Shown one piece after another: positions 31,601 to 40,163 of a DNA stretch of 64,000 nt (positions are counted from its first letter, which is position 1; every line of letters begins with the position of its first letter). The notes beneath the pieces are model-generated. The model was not told the DNA's origin. It searched no databases and worked only from the letters and a program-made list of their open reading frames with translations. Position numbers and translations under genes: made by a program. Source of the stretch: Bacteroidales bacterium (GTDB taxonomy: Bacteria > Bacteroidota > Bacteroidia > Bacteroidales > UBA932); the NCBI GenBank assembly GCA_017399865.1, contig JAFQAT010000017.1, positions 153,079 through 217,078 of the forward strand, written 5' to 3'.

Positions 31601-32617
31601 ATGTTACTGAAGCAGCTGATTAATACCGGAATTGAGACCATTTCACAGTTGTATCCTGAAAGGGAGGCGCGGGAGATGGTCTTTGTGCTTCTGGAACATC
31701 AGATAGGTACTAAGAGACATACGCATATCATTGAACCTGGGTATGAGGTGTCGGATGATGATGCTTCTGCTGCCATTGCGGCTTTCGGCCGGATGGCTTC
31801 CGGGGAGCCTCTCCAGTATGTTACAGGCGTTGCTGATTTCTACGGCCGTCAGTTCCGCGTCACTCCCGACGTTCTCATTCCTCGTCCCGAAACCGAGATT
31901 CTTTGCAGAGAGCTCATTAGTAAGGCGTCGTCAGACGCCGCGACCGGCCCGGGTATTTGCGAGAGCAAATACGGAAAGGGAGAGAGGTCGCCTATGCCCC
32001 CTGGGGGGCTGTCACCGCAGGTGACTGGGGGGTGGAAATATGTGCAGGATCCAGAATCCGTCAGGATTCTGGATCTCTGTACCGGGAGTGGATGTATTGC
32101 GTGGACATTGGCGCTGGAGATGCCGGGAAGTGAGGTTACTGCAGTGGATATTTCCGATGCAGCTCTTGCTGTCGCTTCCGGTCAGGACTTTGCCGAAGAG
32201 ATGTCTCGTACCGGAGCCTGTGCTCCAAAGTTTCTCAAAGCCGATGTGTTATCTCCTCCTGAGCTGCTTCTTTGTCCTCCTGAGCGAAGCGAAGGATCTT
32301 TCGCCCCTAAGTACGACATCTTGGTCAGCAATCCTCCTTATGTGATGGATAAGGAGAAGGCGATGATGCGTTCCAATGTCCTTGAACATGAACCGCATCT
32401 TGCATTATTTGTCTCTGACGATGACCCTCTTGTGTTCTATCGCGCCATCGCAGGCTGGGCGCTCGCCGTCCTGAAACCGGACGGCTATGGCATTGTCGAG
32501 ATCAATGAGGCTCTCGGCCTCCGGACTGCAGATGTTTTCCGCTCTGCCGGATTCAGAGATGTCGTTGTCATTAAAGATCTGTCTGACCGCGACCGATTCG
32601 TGTCTTTCCGCCGCTGA
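31601..32617 (+). CDS. prmC: Release-factor glutamine methyltransferase PrmC carrying two repeat-derived inserts
   Basis: Start at 31601 (MLLKQLINTGIETISQLYPE), 338 residues against about 280 usual. It methylates the GGQ Gln of peptide-release factors with SAM. The N-terminal helical domain, DVLIPRPETEILC, the SAM loop ILDLCTGSGCIA, and the catalytic NPPY in DILVSNPPYV are all present. Extra length comes from two segments. Residues about 108-150 (from SKASSDAATGPG to GGWKYVQDP) are encoded by a palindromic repeat also found in hemW. Residues about 220-236 (LLLCPPERSEGSFAP) are encoded by a different repeat of the CCTGAGCGAAGCGAAGGATC type. Both inserts keep the frame and fall in loops before core motifs, so the enzyme may still work. 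Confidence 0.93.
   Translation: MLLKQLINTGIETISQLYPEREAREMVFVLLEHQIGTKRHTHIIEPGYEVSDDDASAAIAAFGRMASGEPLQYVTGVADFYGRQFRVTPDVLIPRPETEILCRELISKASSDAATGPGICESKYGKGERSPMPPGGLSPQVTGGWKYVQDPESVRILDLCTGSGCIAWTLALEMPGSEVTAVDISDAALAVASGQDFAEEMSRTGACAPKFLKADVLSPPELLLCPPERSEGSFAPKYDILVSNPPYVMDKEKAMMRSNVLEHEPHLALFVSDDDPLVFYRAIAGWALAVLKPDGYGIVEINEALGLRTADVFRSAGFRDVVVIKDLSDRDRFVSFRR
31937..32032 (+). repeat. Palindromic repeat inside prmC (in frame)
   Basis: Consists of successive stems: GTATTTGC-GAGA-GCAAATAC (31953-31972), GCCCCC/GGGGGC, and GTCACC-GCA-GGTGAC (32011-32025), ending TGGGGGG. It aligns over about 95 bases with the reverse complement of 42380-42498 in hemW. Immediately before it is GGCGTC-GTCA-GACGCC (31924-31939) and after it a 12-bp perfect hairpin GATCCAGAATCC/GGATTCTGGATC with the same GTCA loop. 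Confidence 0.9.
32269..32300 (+). repeat. Second in-frame repeat in prmC (CCTGAGCGAAGCGAAGGATC type)
   Basis: The word CCTGAGCGAAGCGAAGGATC (32279-32298), a palindrome-rich repeat I recognise as common in intergenic DNA of many Bacteroidota, here encodes PERSEGS within PrmC just before KYDILVSNPPY, where PrmC relatives have only a short loop. Confidence 0.7.
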
Positions 32618-32702
32618 TCATGCGGTTTTCACCCCTCCGTGGAACATTCTGTAGAACAATTTGTCTGATTTTTTATAAAAATCGAACAAATTTTTGAGAT
32701 TG

Positions 32703-32734
32703 AATCGTGCTTTGAGATTGCTCAGAGCACGATT
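32703..32734. terminator. Terminator after prmC
   Basis: AATCGTGCTtTGAG (32703-32716) pairs with CTCAgAGCACGATT (32721-32734), a 14-bp stem with a 4-base loop and a T-run. Confidence 0.8.
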
Positions 32735-32740
32735 TTTAAA

Positions 32741-32773
32741 AATATCCGCATACATTTTCGGTATGCGGATATT
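32741..32773. terminator. Second palindrome upstream of the 408-aa lipoprotein gene
   Basis: AATATCCGCATAC (32741-32753) and GTATGCGGATATT (32761-32773) form a 13-bp perfect inverted repeat. It may be a bidirectional terminator or an operator for the following gene, whose ATG is 25 bases downstream. Confidence 0.55.
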
Positions 32774-32797
32774 ACTCCTGAACTTTGCAATGTCAAA

Positions 32798-34024
32798 ATG
32801 ATAAGGAGTATGAAAGTGTTAAGATTCATGTGCATGCTGCTGCCGGTTGTGGTGCTGGTCTCGTGCGAGGTTACCTTCAATGAGGTAAAAGGATTTCCTT
32901 TCGAGGAAGAAAAGATCATTGTGAATCTGGATGAGGTGGCGGAGATTCTGGCTATGGTTCCGTTGCATTCTTCGCAGATGGAAGAAGTACATGATGCCGT
33001 GACTTCCTCTTCGGCAAACGGATACGATGAGGAGTATACGATGACAAACCTTTTCCGGGCGCCGGGATCCGGTGTCGGGGACATGGAGTTCCGTTCCGCG
33101 AAGAATTACGAGAAACCCTTATGGAAACTGATCGAAGACCAGGTGAGGTCAATGACCTCTACAAAATCCTTGTCGATGGATGCTGATGATTTTCTTGCTG
33201 CCCTTACAGATTCCGATGTGCAGATATACTGGCCGTTTTCCGATGAATGGGATGGAGAGACCATGCCGGTCATAACTTTTGACCCGGAAGACGGTGCGTC
33301 AGCAAATATGGGTTACAGGTTAATGATTGAAGATGATGGATCCCGCCGTGTTGAAGAGGTTGTTGTTGATGAGGAGATGGCAAAAGAAGTTCCGGTATGG
33401 GTCGTCAACAGGAATGACGATGCAGGTTACACTTCTTTGGAGATGTTGAGAAGGGAAGATCCGAATTGGGGTGAGGGAGGCGGCTCCATCATTGTCAATC
33501 CTCAGCCTAAGTCTGTCGGATCCAAGGCAGATGAGCCCGATTCCGGTTTGAAGACCCTGGTCCTCAAGGACTTCACCATGCACAGAAATTATGACTCATG
33601 GTTTGCCGGAGCATCGGAATTCTTCGTGAAGATCGGATATCTGGAAGACTTTACCGCCACAACTGAAGCAGAACTGAGGCTATACAGCCCTATGGTGACG
33701 GATTTCATGATAGTGGTAAAACGCAAGCATGTAGGAGTGCCTCAGAATTTCAATGCGATACTGATGTCCGACTGGTCGGAGCAGGCTGATGCCTGTGCCC
33801 TTATGATAACTGAAGACGATGGGGGAACGCAGACCGAATGGACCAGCAAGGCGAAGGTATATGTGGCCGGAAAAAGCTATGGAATAGAGATAACGCTGCC
33901 TCTAAATGTGCGCGATGATATCGTGTGGAGAGGGAAGCTTGCCTATGACTGGTTCGATGAATGCAACGGCGAATCATGGCCGTTCGGAGATGTGGACCTG
34001 ACTTTCGAGATTGTTGAGAACTAG
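32798..34024 (+). CDS. Lipoprotein of unknown function
   Basis: A 408-residue lipoprotein (lipobox LVSC, Cys23 from the first Met; 32810 is an alternative start with AAGGAG directly before it). I do not recognise a named domain. Residues about 55-75 (MEEVHDAVTSSSANGYDEEY) and 120-150 (DSDVQIYWPFSDEWDGETMP) resemble a widespread Bacteroidales lipoprotein type. The C-terminal half (MHRNYDSWFAGASEFFVKIG, then SKAKVYVAGKSYGIEITLPL) looks like a beta-sandwich. It is Asp/Glu-rich and probably on the cell surface or in the periplasm. It ends at a CTAG shared with the stop codon of the convergent U32 gene. Confidence 0.75.
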   Translation: MIRSMKVLRFMCMLLPVVVLVSCEVTFNEVKGFPFEEEKIIVNLDEVAEILAMVPLHSSQMEEVHDAVTSSSANGYDEEYTMTNLFRAPGSGVGDMEFRSAKNYEKPLWKLIEDQVRSMTSTKSLSMDADDFLAALTDSDVQIYWPFSDEWDGETMPVITFDPEDGASANMGYRLMIEDDGSRRVEEVVVDEEMAKEVPVWVVNRNDDAGYTSLEMLRREDPNWGEGGGSIIVNPQPKSVGSKADEPDSGLKTLVLKDFTMHRNYDSWFAGASEFFVKIGYLEDFTATTEAELRLYSPMVTDFMIVVKRKHVGVPQNFNAILMSDWSEQADACALMITEDDGGTQTEWTSKAKVYVAGKSYGIEITLPLNVRDDIVWRGKLAYDWFDECNGESWPFGDVDLTFEIVEN

Positions 34025-35898
34025 GCTTCTGAAAGGGTCATTTCGCAATTACGGCAGTCGAAGCCAAGGACGAACTTCTGCCCGTTGTTGAGCAGATATA
34101 ATGGACCAATGTTTCTGCATCCGTGATGTTTCGGACACATTCCTAGTTCGAATCTGATGCAATATTTCGTCCTCATGAGTTCGGCGCCGCCTTTATGGCT
34201 GATTTCATATGCGGGTTCTGCATCTTCCGCCCCGCATGAACGATAAACGGTTTCAGATAACCGGTTTGATATGTTGTTTTTGTAACTGGTCTTCTTCTGA
34301 GGGAACATGCAATCACCTTTGTCAGCAGTCTCAATCTTTCTCAGGAGAAGACCTTTTCTTCCGCATGACATGGCATTAAGCTTCTCCGCAAGGTCACGCC
34401 TGATGGAATTGAGAAAGGATGCGCTCATGAAAGGCAGGGCCTCGGAATCCGTCATTTCCCTGACACAGAACGAATATATTCCGGTATTCTTTCCGATCTG
34501 TCCCTTGATCATTTCAAGCATTCTCTCCTTGTTGTTCGCCTCCTGGCTGCCGGCGTCGTATGTACATGATACCATGCGTCCGTCCTCGCTTTGAGCCGAC
34601 ACGCGGACTGTCCATACATCGTTCTCGCGACTGAAGTCAATGTCTGTGGCAACGGAGAGCATCCTTACGCATGAATTCCTTTCCAGTTCCTTTTCGAAAG
34701 TCGCGTTGATGTTGCGGTACACGGATGCACCGATGAAGATTTCAGGCACACTCTTGCATCTGATCGTGTTGCCTTCGCAGACGTCTCCTCTGAATCCGCA
34801 GATGTCACCTCTCTTAGAGACGAATGAGAATCCGTCTCCATTGCTGAGGGCAATGCCTCCGCGTGAGAACCTTACTGTAAGAACCGACTTGTCCCGGTTC
34901 AGGCCTGTTACTGTTCCGATTTCCTCTCCCATTGACTTTGCCGCATCCATGGCTGCCCATTTCCCTCTTTTCCCGTCAATGTAGAGCTCGGTATATCCTC
35001 TGTTGAATGTCTTTGCCGTATCCGGTGTGAAACCCCCGCAGACTTTGCCGTATGAGCCTCGTTCGTATAGATCAGGATGCTTCCCGACCAGACCGTCCAG
35101 CACTATGGAATAGTCCCTCACTACATTCCTGACATAGGATATGTTCTTGAGTCTGCCTTCTATCTTGAAAGAGGTGATGCCAGCCTGGGCCAGATCCTCG
35201 ATCCTGTTCCTGAGGTTATAATCCTTGAGTGACAGCAAAGCCTTGTCTTTTACCAGAACCTTTCCCGAAGCGTCCGTAAGGTCATATCTTGAGCGGCAGG
35301 CCTGGATGCATGCGCCCCTGTTGGCGCTTCGCCCTGCAATCTTTTCCGACAGATAGCACTGTCCGCTGTAGCATACGCACAAGGCTCCGTGAACGAAGAA
35401 TTCAAGCTCGCATGTGACTGCCTTGCGTATCTCGCGTATCTGGTCAAGCGAGAGTTCTCTTTCAAGAATCAGGCGTGAAAAGCCCAGGTTTTCCAGGAAG
35501 ACTGCCTGCTCCGGAGTCCTGATGGCGCATTGGGTCGATGCGTGCAGAGGTATCAGGATAGTCTTCTTAAGATTCCCGATGCCGTTCCGGGCCATTTCCA
35601 TGACGGCCAGATCCTGCACGATCAGAGCATCTGCACCGGCTTCCTGCACATCCAGCATCTGCCTGTATGCCGCCTCGAGCTCTTCATCATATAGTATTGT
35701 GTTGAGCGCGACGAAGATACGCGCTCCGAATCGATGTGCATACACGCACAGCTGCCTGATGTCTTCGATGGAGTTTCCTGCAGCCTGTCTTGCTCCGAAC
35801 TGCGGCCCGGCTATATACACAGCATCGGCACCGCAGTCTATTGCTGCGATGCCGACCTGTATATCTCTTGCCGGAGCAAGCAGTTCAAGCTGTCTCAT
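34021..35898 (-). CDS. U32-family (collagenase-like/RNA-hydroxylation) protein
   Basis: I use the ATG at 35898 (MRQLELLAPARD), 625 residues; a TTG at 35901 is possible. The N-terminal 300 residues are a U32 barrel: LELLAPARDIQVGIAAIDCGADAVYIAGP, FVALNTILYDEEL, and CVCYSGQCYLSEKIAGRSANRGACIQACR with the Cys set that holds an iron-sulphur cluster in RlhA and TrhP. The C-terminal part contains DUF3656-like sequence and a final Cys/His-rich segment (GMCPKHHGC, DCRNCEM). RlhA hydroxylates 23S rRNA C2501 and TrhP hydroxylates tRNA U34; this protein may do either. It lies 6 bases downstream of the TPR gene, likely in one operon. Confidence 0.85.
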   Translation of the reverse strand: MRQLELLAPARDIQVGIAAIDCGADAVYIAGPQFGARQAAGNSIEDIRQLCVYAHRFGARIFVALNTILYDEELEAAYRQMLDVQEAGADALIVQDLAVMEMARNGIGNLKKTILIPLHASTQCAIRTPEQAVFLENLGFSRLILERELSLDQIREIRKAVTCELEFFVHGALCVCYSGQCYLSEKIAGRSANRGACIQACRSRYDLTDASGKVLVKDKALLSLKDYNLRNRIEDLAQAGITSFKIEGRLKNISYVRNVVRDYSIVLDGLVGKHPDLYERGSYGKVCGGFTPDTAKTFNRGYTELYIDGKRGKWAAMDAAKSMGEEIGTVTGLNRDKSVLTVRFSRGGIALSNGDGFSFVSKRGDICGFRGDVCEGNTIRCKSVPEIFIGASVYRNINATFEKELERNSCVRMLSVATDIDFSRENDVWTVRVSAQSEDGRMVSCTYDAGSQEANNKERMLEMIKGQIGKNTGIYSFCVREMTDSEALPFMSASFLNSIRRDLAEKLNAMSCGRKGLLLRKIETADKGDCMFPQKKTSYKNNISNRLSETVYRSCGAEDAEPAYEISHKGGAELMRTKYCIRFELGMCPKHHGCRNIGPLYLLNNGQKFVLGFDCRNCEMTLSEA

Positions 35899-35904
35899 CA
35901 ATTG

Positions 35905-36834
35905 TTAGAGGGTCTTGAGCTGCTCCTGAGCCGAAGGACCGTACTGAGGATCAGTAGAGATCATCTGGTAGTACTCCTTGGCCTTTGCCTTGTCTCCGCC
36001 CTGCTGGTAGAGAGCCGCGATAGTGAACTTCACGCCTGCTGCGTCCTTTGCGTTAGGGCTGAGCTGAAGGTACTTCTCATAGTTTGCGATGCAGTCTGCG
36101 TTCTTGCCGAGCTGCTGTGATGCGCTTGCTGCGAAACGGTATGCGTTTGCGTTCTCAAGGTACTGGTTTGACTTTGCGGCATAGTCGATCACTTCCTGAT
36201 ACTTCTTAGCCTTGTTTGCAGCCTGAGCAAGCTTTACGAACATGTTTGAAAGCTGCTTGTTGGCGTTCTTCTCCTGACCGTTGGCGGCAGCCTGAACGTA
36301 TGCAGCCTCAGCGTCAGCTACCTTGTTCTGTGAAGCAAGGGCCTGACCGAGACGGAAGTATGCCATTCCGTTTGTCGCGTCCAGTTCGAGAGCCTGCTTG
36401 TAGGCAGCCTCAGCCTCAGGGAAGTTCTTTGCCTGAAGGAATCCGTTACCCTTTGAAAGATATACCTGCGGCATGAGGGCGTTTGCATCGTCAGCAACAT
36501 CAGCCACCTCGTATTTGCCTGCAGCCTCGATCGCCTTGTTGAGCTGCTCTATCGCCATGTCGAAATTCTCAGCCTTGATCTGCTCCTTTGCTGAAGAAAG
36601 GTAGATCGCAGGGATGATGTTGCGGCAGTTTGCTGCTACTTCAGCACCCTCTTCTCCGAGAGCTTCAGCCATTTCAAGAGCAGACTGGAAATATCCGATG
36701 GCAGCCTCGTTGTTGCCCATCTGAAGTTCCATTGCGCCGTTGTTGTAATTTTCGGTTGCCTGATTGATGTCCTGTGCGAACACCATTCCTGCCGACAGAG
36801 CGGCAGCAGTAAACAAAAGGAAAATCTTCTTCAT
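35905..36834 (-). CDS. Exported TPR-repeat protein
   Basis: 309 residues: a signal peptide (residues 1-20, ending GMVFA), then about six to seven tetratricopeptide repeats, for example EAALGYFQSALEMA-like NEAAIGYFQSALEMAEALG, AEAAYKQALELDATNGMAYF and ADCIANYEKYLQLSPNAKDA. Ala- and Gln-rich helices dominate. TPR proteins organise complexes; in the periplasm of Bacteroidota their partners are mostly unknown. It has a good -7 box (36884-36891) and is followed by the U32 gene. Confidence 0.9.
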   Translation of the reverse strand: MKKIFLLFTAAALSAGMVFAQDINQATENYNNGAMELQMGNNEAAIGYFQSALEMAEALGEEGAEVAANCRNIIPAIYLSSAKEQIKAENFDMAIEQLNKAIEAAGKYEVADVADDANALMPQVYLSKGNGFLQAKNFPEAEAAYKQALELDATNGMAYFRLGQALASQNKVADAEAAYVQAAANGQEKNANKQLSNMFVKLAQAANKAKKYQEVIDYAAKSNQYLENANAYRFAASASQQLGKNADCIANYEKYLQLSPNAKDAAGVKFTIAALYQQGGDKAKAKEYYQMISTDPQYGPSAQEQLKTL

Positions 36835-36883
36835 AATCGTAGTATGTTATTAATAAATTAATTGCTTTAAAGTCACAAAGATG

Positions 36884-36891
36884 CAAAATTA
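36884..36891 (-). promoter_or_regulatory. -7 box TAATTTTG for the TPR/U32 operon
   Basis: Exact TAnnTTTG on the minus strand, 49 bases before the TPR gene start. Confidence 0.6.
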
Positions 36892-36905
36892 GGAAAAAAA
36901 AGTCT

Positions 36906-36913
36906 TATTTTTG
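36906..36913 (+). promoter_or_regulatory. -7 box TATTTTTG for the M16 homologue
   Basis: Exact TAnnTTTG only 8 bases before the first ATG (36922), so either the transcript is leaderless or translation starts at the second ATG (36931). Confidence 0.6.
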
Positions 36914-36921
36914 CAAAAGAG

Positions 36922-39561
36922 ATGTTTTTTATGACCAAATTGCGCAGTATACGTTTGCTTTTTCTTGTGGCAGGTTTGTTATATTCAATAATCATGCCTG
37001 CACAGAGTCTTCCTGTCCTGCCTTCTGACAAGGCAGTGAAGACAGGCGTTCTGCCCAATGGTACAAGCTATTACGTAGTTTCCAATAATGAGGCCAAGGG
37101 GGTTGCGGATTTTGCCCTTGTGCAGAAGACGGGCACTGATAACCTTCCGGATACCGCTTCGTACAAGGCCGTTTCTGTTGCGAGGGACGCATTGTCAGTC
37201 CTTCCTCGCAGCGGCGGACTTCCGGTTCAGGACTTCTTCATGTCTCATGGGGTGAATCCCGGCAGGGAAGGTTTTGTAAAGGTGACGGACAATGCCACGG
37301 AATACCGTTTCGAAAATGTCCTTCTTTCCAGTCCCGAGGTTCTTGATTCCGCTTTGCTTGTGCTTCTGGACATGGTCGACAGGGTAAGTTATGCCGAAGA
37401 CCCATTCCTTAGGAAATGGTATTCCCCATCCGATCAGGCCCTCATCATTGCCGGAGATGTCGATGCTTCCGCTGTCGCCCAGAAGATGAAGCTGATTTCG
37501 TACATGACTCCGTCAGTGCCGTCGTCTCCGAGAAAGGAATATGTATGGGAAGAAAGGGATACGGCATTGTACGTCAAAGTACCTCCTCTCCATGATTCAC
37601 TGGCCACTTTCACCGCTGTATGGAATTCGTCCCGTACACCGAGGGAGTACATGAATACCGTGCAGCCTGTAATATATGAGATGTTCCTTGCCGAGCTCGG
37701 GATGCTGGCCGAAGAATATATCATGGATGGCCTGCGTTCCCGCAATATACCATATGCCGAAGTAAAGAGTGGACACAGGACAAGCGTTCAGTCATCAGGC
37801 GACGAGGCGTTTTCAGTGAGCGTCTCGGTGTCTCCGGAGGATTTTCAGGAAACTGTCAAGGTGGTGGCGGAAGCGGTAGGACGGATCGATGCCGGCCGGG
37901 CCGATGTCCGTGACCTTATGAGGATGAAGGACATATGCATGGATCTGAGTAAGGATATGTGGATGAAGCCGATGAAGAGCAACTCGGAACATATCGACAA
38001 ATGTGTGGCGGCATTTGTCTATAACGGAAGTCTCGCCTCGCTTAAGTCCAAGGCTGATTTCATTGCCGGCCGTGCATTGGCGGATACGACCGAGCTCCGA
38101 CTTTTCAACAATATATCTTCTGCATTGCTCGATCCTGAAAGAAACCTGAGCGTCTCGTATTCGTTGCCTATTCCAGAAGATACCCTAAGGGCAGTTCTTT
38201 CAGAAGGATGGGAGGCTGGAACCGCATATGAAGACAGTACAGTACGCTATACTGCCGATGACATCCTTCCGTTTGTGTATGATGGGGGAAAGATCAAGGT
38301 TACGGAAAAGGCCGACCATATGTCCAAAGGGACAGAATGGACTTTCTCAAACGGATTCAAGGTCGTATATCGCAGGATGCCTGCAGGGAAAAGAATGTAT
38401 TACAATCTTGCTCTCAACAGGGGTTTCGGTTCCATAGACGATCTGATCAAGGGCGAGGGTGGATATATATCGGACTATTTCATGCTGAGCCGGATATGCG
38501 GCATGCCTGCCGATGAATTCATGGCGGTGCTTTCTTCGGAAGGCATGTCCATGGATGTGTATGCGGGACTGAATGCTACCATGATAAGCGGTCATGCGGA
38601 TGATGATGATCTGGATTTCATGATGAACGCCCTGCTGTCAGTATTGTATGCCAGGACGGCGGACGAAGATGCGGCGATATACTATGAGTCCTGCGAGCCT
38701 CTCCGCCATGCCTTGAGGATGAATTCGAATTCGCAGATGGTCTCCAAGGTCAACGAGATCATGTGTCCCGATTATAAGTATGTGTCATACAAGATGATGG
38801 ATCATCTTTCTCCTGATCTTTCCGAAAGGGCAGAGGGTCTGTTCTCATCCATTTCGCAGCAGACGAATAATGGCGTACTGGTACTTGTCGGTGATGTCGA
38901 GCCGGTTGCCCTCAGAAAGAAGCTTATGGCATATGCCGGACAGTTCAAGTCTACGGATGTCGCCTTCCGCAAGCCTCTGGTCCGTTATCAGCCTGCTTCT
39001 GGATGGTCGACATATACCGTGGAAGGAGATAGGAACAGCGTTGACATCTCGTTGTCGGTTCCGTTGCCGTTGACGGCTGACAATTACATGGCGGCCGAGG
39101 TGGCGGCCATGGTGTTGAAGAAGCATCTGTCTGATGCCATCGCGGATACCGGAATGTATCTGGACATCATTCATGAGTGCAGGATATATCCTAACGAGAG
39201 GATCAATTTCCATCTTTCTCTCAATGAGATATCAGAGTTCGGTTTCTCTTCCGGCACGACACATTCAGGTTCGATTGAAGCTTTGAATATAGTTCGTTCT
39301 GTCCTTTCCGGGACCAAGGGACTGGATGTGTCCAAAGAAGAGGTGGAAGCATTCAAGGGACAGATAAAGGCAGGGATTGAGATGGAAATGAAGGAACCTT
39401 TCTACTGGCTGAATGTAATCTCGCGCAGGCATCTGGCCGGAAAGGATTTCACGACCAATTATGATGCACGCATAAAGTCTGTGACTGTAGATAAGGTCAA
39501 GGCCATCATAGCGAAGCTTAATGAAGGAACAAGAGTAGAATATATTGTCAGCGAAAAATAG
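36922..39561 (+). CDS. M16 peptidase-family protein lacking the zinc-binding motif
   Basis: 879 residues with a signal peptide (ending MPAQ). The sequence follows the M16 (pitrilysin/insulinase) layout: LPNGTSYYVVSNNEAKG at the N-terminus, RKWYSPSDQALIIAGDVDAS in the first domain, and a second half with FSNGFKVVYRRMPAGKRMYYNLALN and a GVLVLVGDVEP strand. The catalytic HxxEH is absent: where it should follow the first strand the protein has RSGGLPVQDFFMSHGVNPGR. It is therefore probably a pseudoenzyme, either a non-catalytic partner or a chaperone-like chamber. The DUF3109 gene follows after 2 bases. The start may be 36922 or 36931. Confidence 0.85.
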   Translation: MFFMTKLRSIRLLFLVAGLLYSIIMPAQSLPVLPSDKAVKTGVLPNGTSYYVVSNNEAKGVADFALVQKTGTDNLPDTASYKAVSVARDALSVLPRSGGLPVQDFFMSHGVNPGREGFVKVTDNATEYRFENVLLSSPEVLDSALLVLLDMVDRVSYAEDPFLRKWYSPSDQALIIAGDVDASAVAQKMKLISYMTPSVPSSPRKEYVWEERDTALYVKVPPLHDSLATFTAVWNSSRTPREYMNTVQPVIYEMFLAELGMLAEEYIMDGLRSRNIPYAEVKSGHRTSVQSSGDEAFSVSVSVSPEDFQETVKVVAEAVGRIDAGRADVRDLMRMKDICMDLSKDMWMKPMKSNSEHIDKCVAAFVYNGSLASLKSKADFIAGRALADTTELRLFNNISSALLDPERNLSVSYSLPIPEDTLRAVLSEGWEAGTAYEDSTVRYTADDILPFVYDGGKIKVTEKADHMSKGTEWTFSNGFKVVYRRMPAGKRMYYNLALNRGFGSIDDLIKGEGGYISDYFMLSRICGMPADEFMAVLSSEGMSMDVYAGLNATMISGHADDDDLDFMMNALLSVLYARTADEDAAIYYESCEPLRHALRMNSNSQMVSKVNEIMCPDYKYVSYKMMDHLSPDLSERAEGLFSSISQQTNNGVLVLVGDVEPVALRKKLMAYAGQFKSTDVAFRKPLVRYQPASGWSTYTVEGDRNSVDISLSVPLPLTADNYMAAEVAAMVLKKHLSDAIADTGMYLDIIHECRIYPNERINFHLSLNEISEFGFSSGTTHSGSIEALNIVRSVLSGTKGLDVSKEEVEAFKGQIKAGIEMEMKEPFYWLNVISRRHLAGKDFTTNYDARIKSVTVDKVKAIIAKLNEGTRVEYIVSEK

Positions 39562-39563
39562 AT

Positions 39564-40163
39564 ATGTACCACGGAACCATAATAGAGATCGACGATTGTC
39601 TTGTATCAGAGGATATTCTTACTGAATATTTTGCATGTGACTATGAAAAATGCAAGGGATGCTGCTGCGTGATTGGCGACAGCGGAGCCCCTATGGAGGA
39701 ATGCGAGGCCGAAGCGATAGAAAAGAATTATCATATCTTCTCTCCGATAATGTCGGAGGAGGGTCGTGCGGCTGTGGCCAAGAAAGGCTTCTATGAAATC
39801 GATATGGACGGGGACATGGTGACGCCTCTGGTGCCGGGAAGCGAGGAATGTGCATATACCCTCTTTGACGAGAACGGCAACTGTTTCTGCTCGATGGAAA
39901 GGTGCTGGTTTCAGGGCAAGGGTGATTTCCGCAAGCCGATCTCATGCTGGCTCTATCCTATCCGCATCACGACTCTCAGAAACGGGATGAGGGCCTTGAA
40001 CCTCCACAGATGGCATATCTGCCAGGATGCTTTTGCCAAGGGAAAAAAAGAAAAGGTCCGCGTGTTTGAATTCCTGCGCGAACCTATAGAACGTTATTTC
40101 GGCGAGGATTTCTACTCGGCGCTTTCAGAGGCAGCCAAGATGCTTGACAAGCCGGCTGAATAA
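39564..40163 (+). CDS. DUF3109-family Cys-rich protein
   Basis: 199 residues. The N-terminal cluster CDYEKCKGCCCVIGDSG (about residues 24-40), then CAYTLFDENGNCFCSMERCW and ISCWLYPIRI, is the hallmark of DUF3109, a relative of the zinc- or iron-chelating YkgJ type. It probably binds metal; no reaction is established. Coupled to the M16 homologue (2-base gap). Its last 52 bases overlap the convergent membrane-protein gene. Confidence 0.88.
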   Translation: MYHGTIIEIDDCLVSEDILTEYFACDYEKCKGCCCVIGDSGAPMEECEAEAIEKNYHIFSPIMSEEGRAAVAKKGFYEIDMDGDMVTPLVPGSEECAYTLFDENGNCFCSMERCWFQGKGDFRKPISCWLYPIRITTLRNGMRALNLHRWHICQDAFAKGKKEKVRVFEFLREPIERYFGEDFYSALSEAAKMLDKPAE

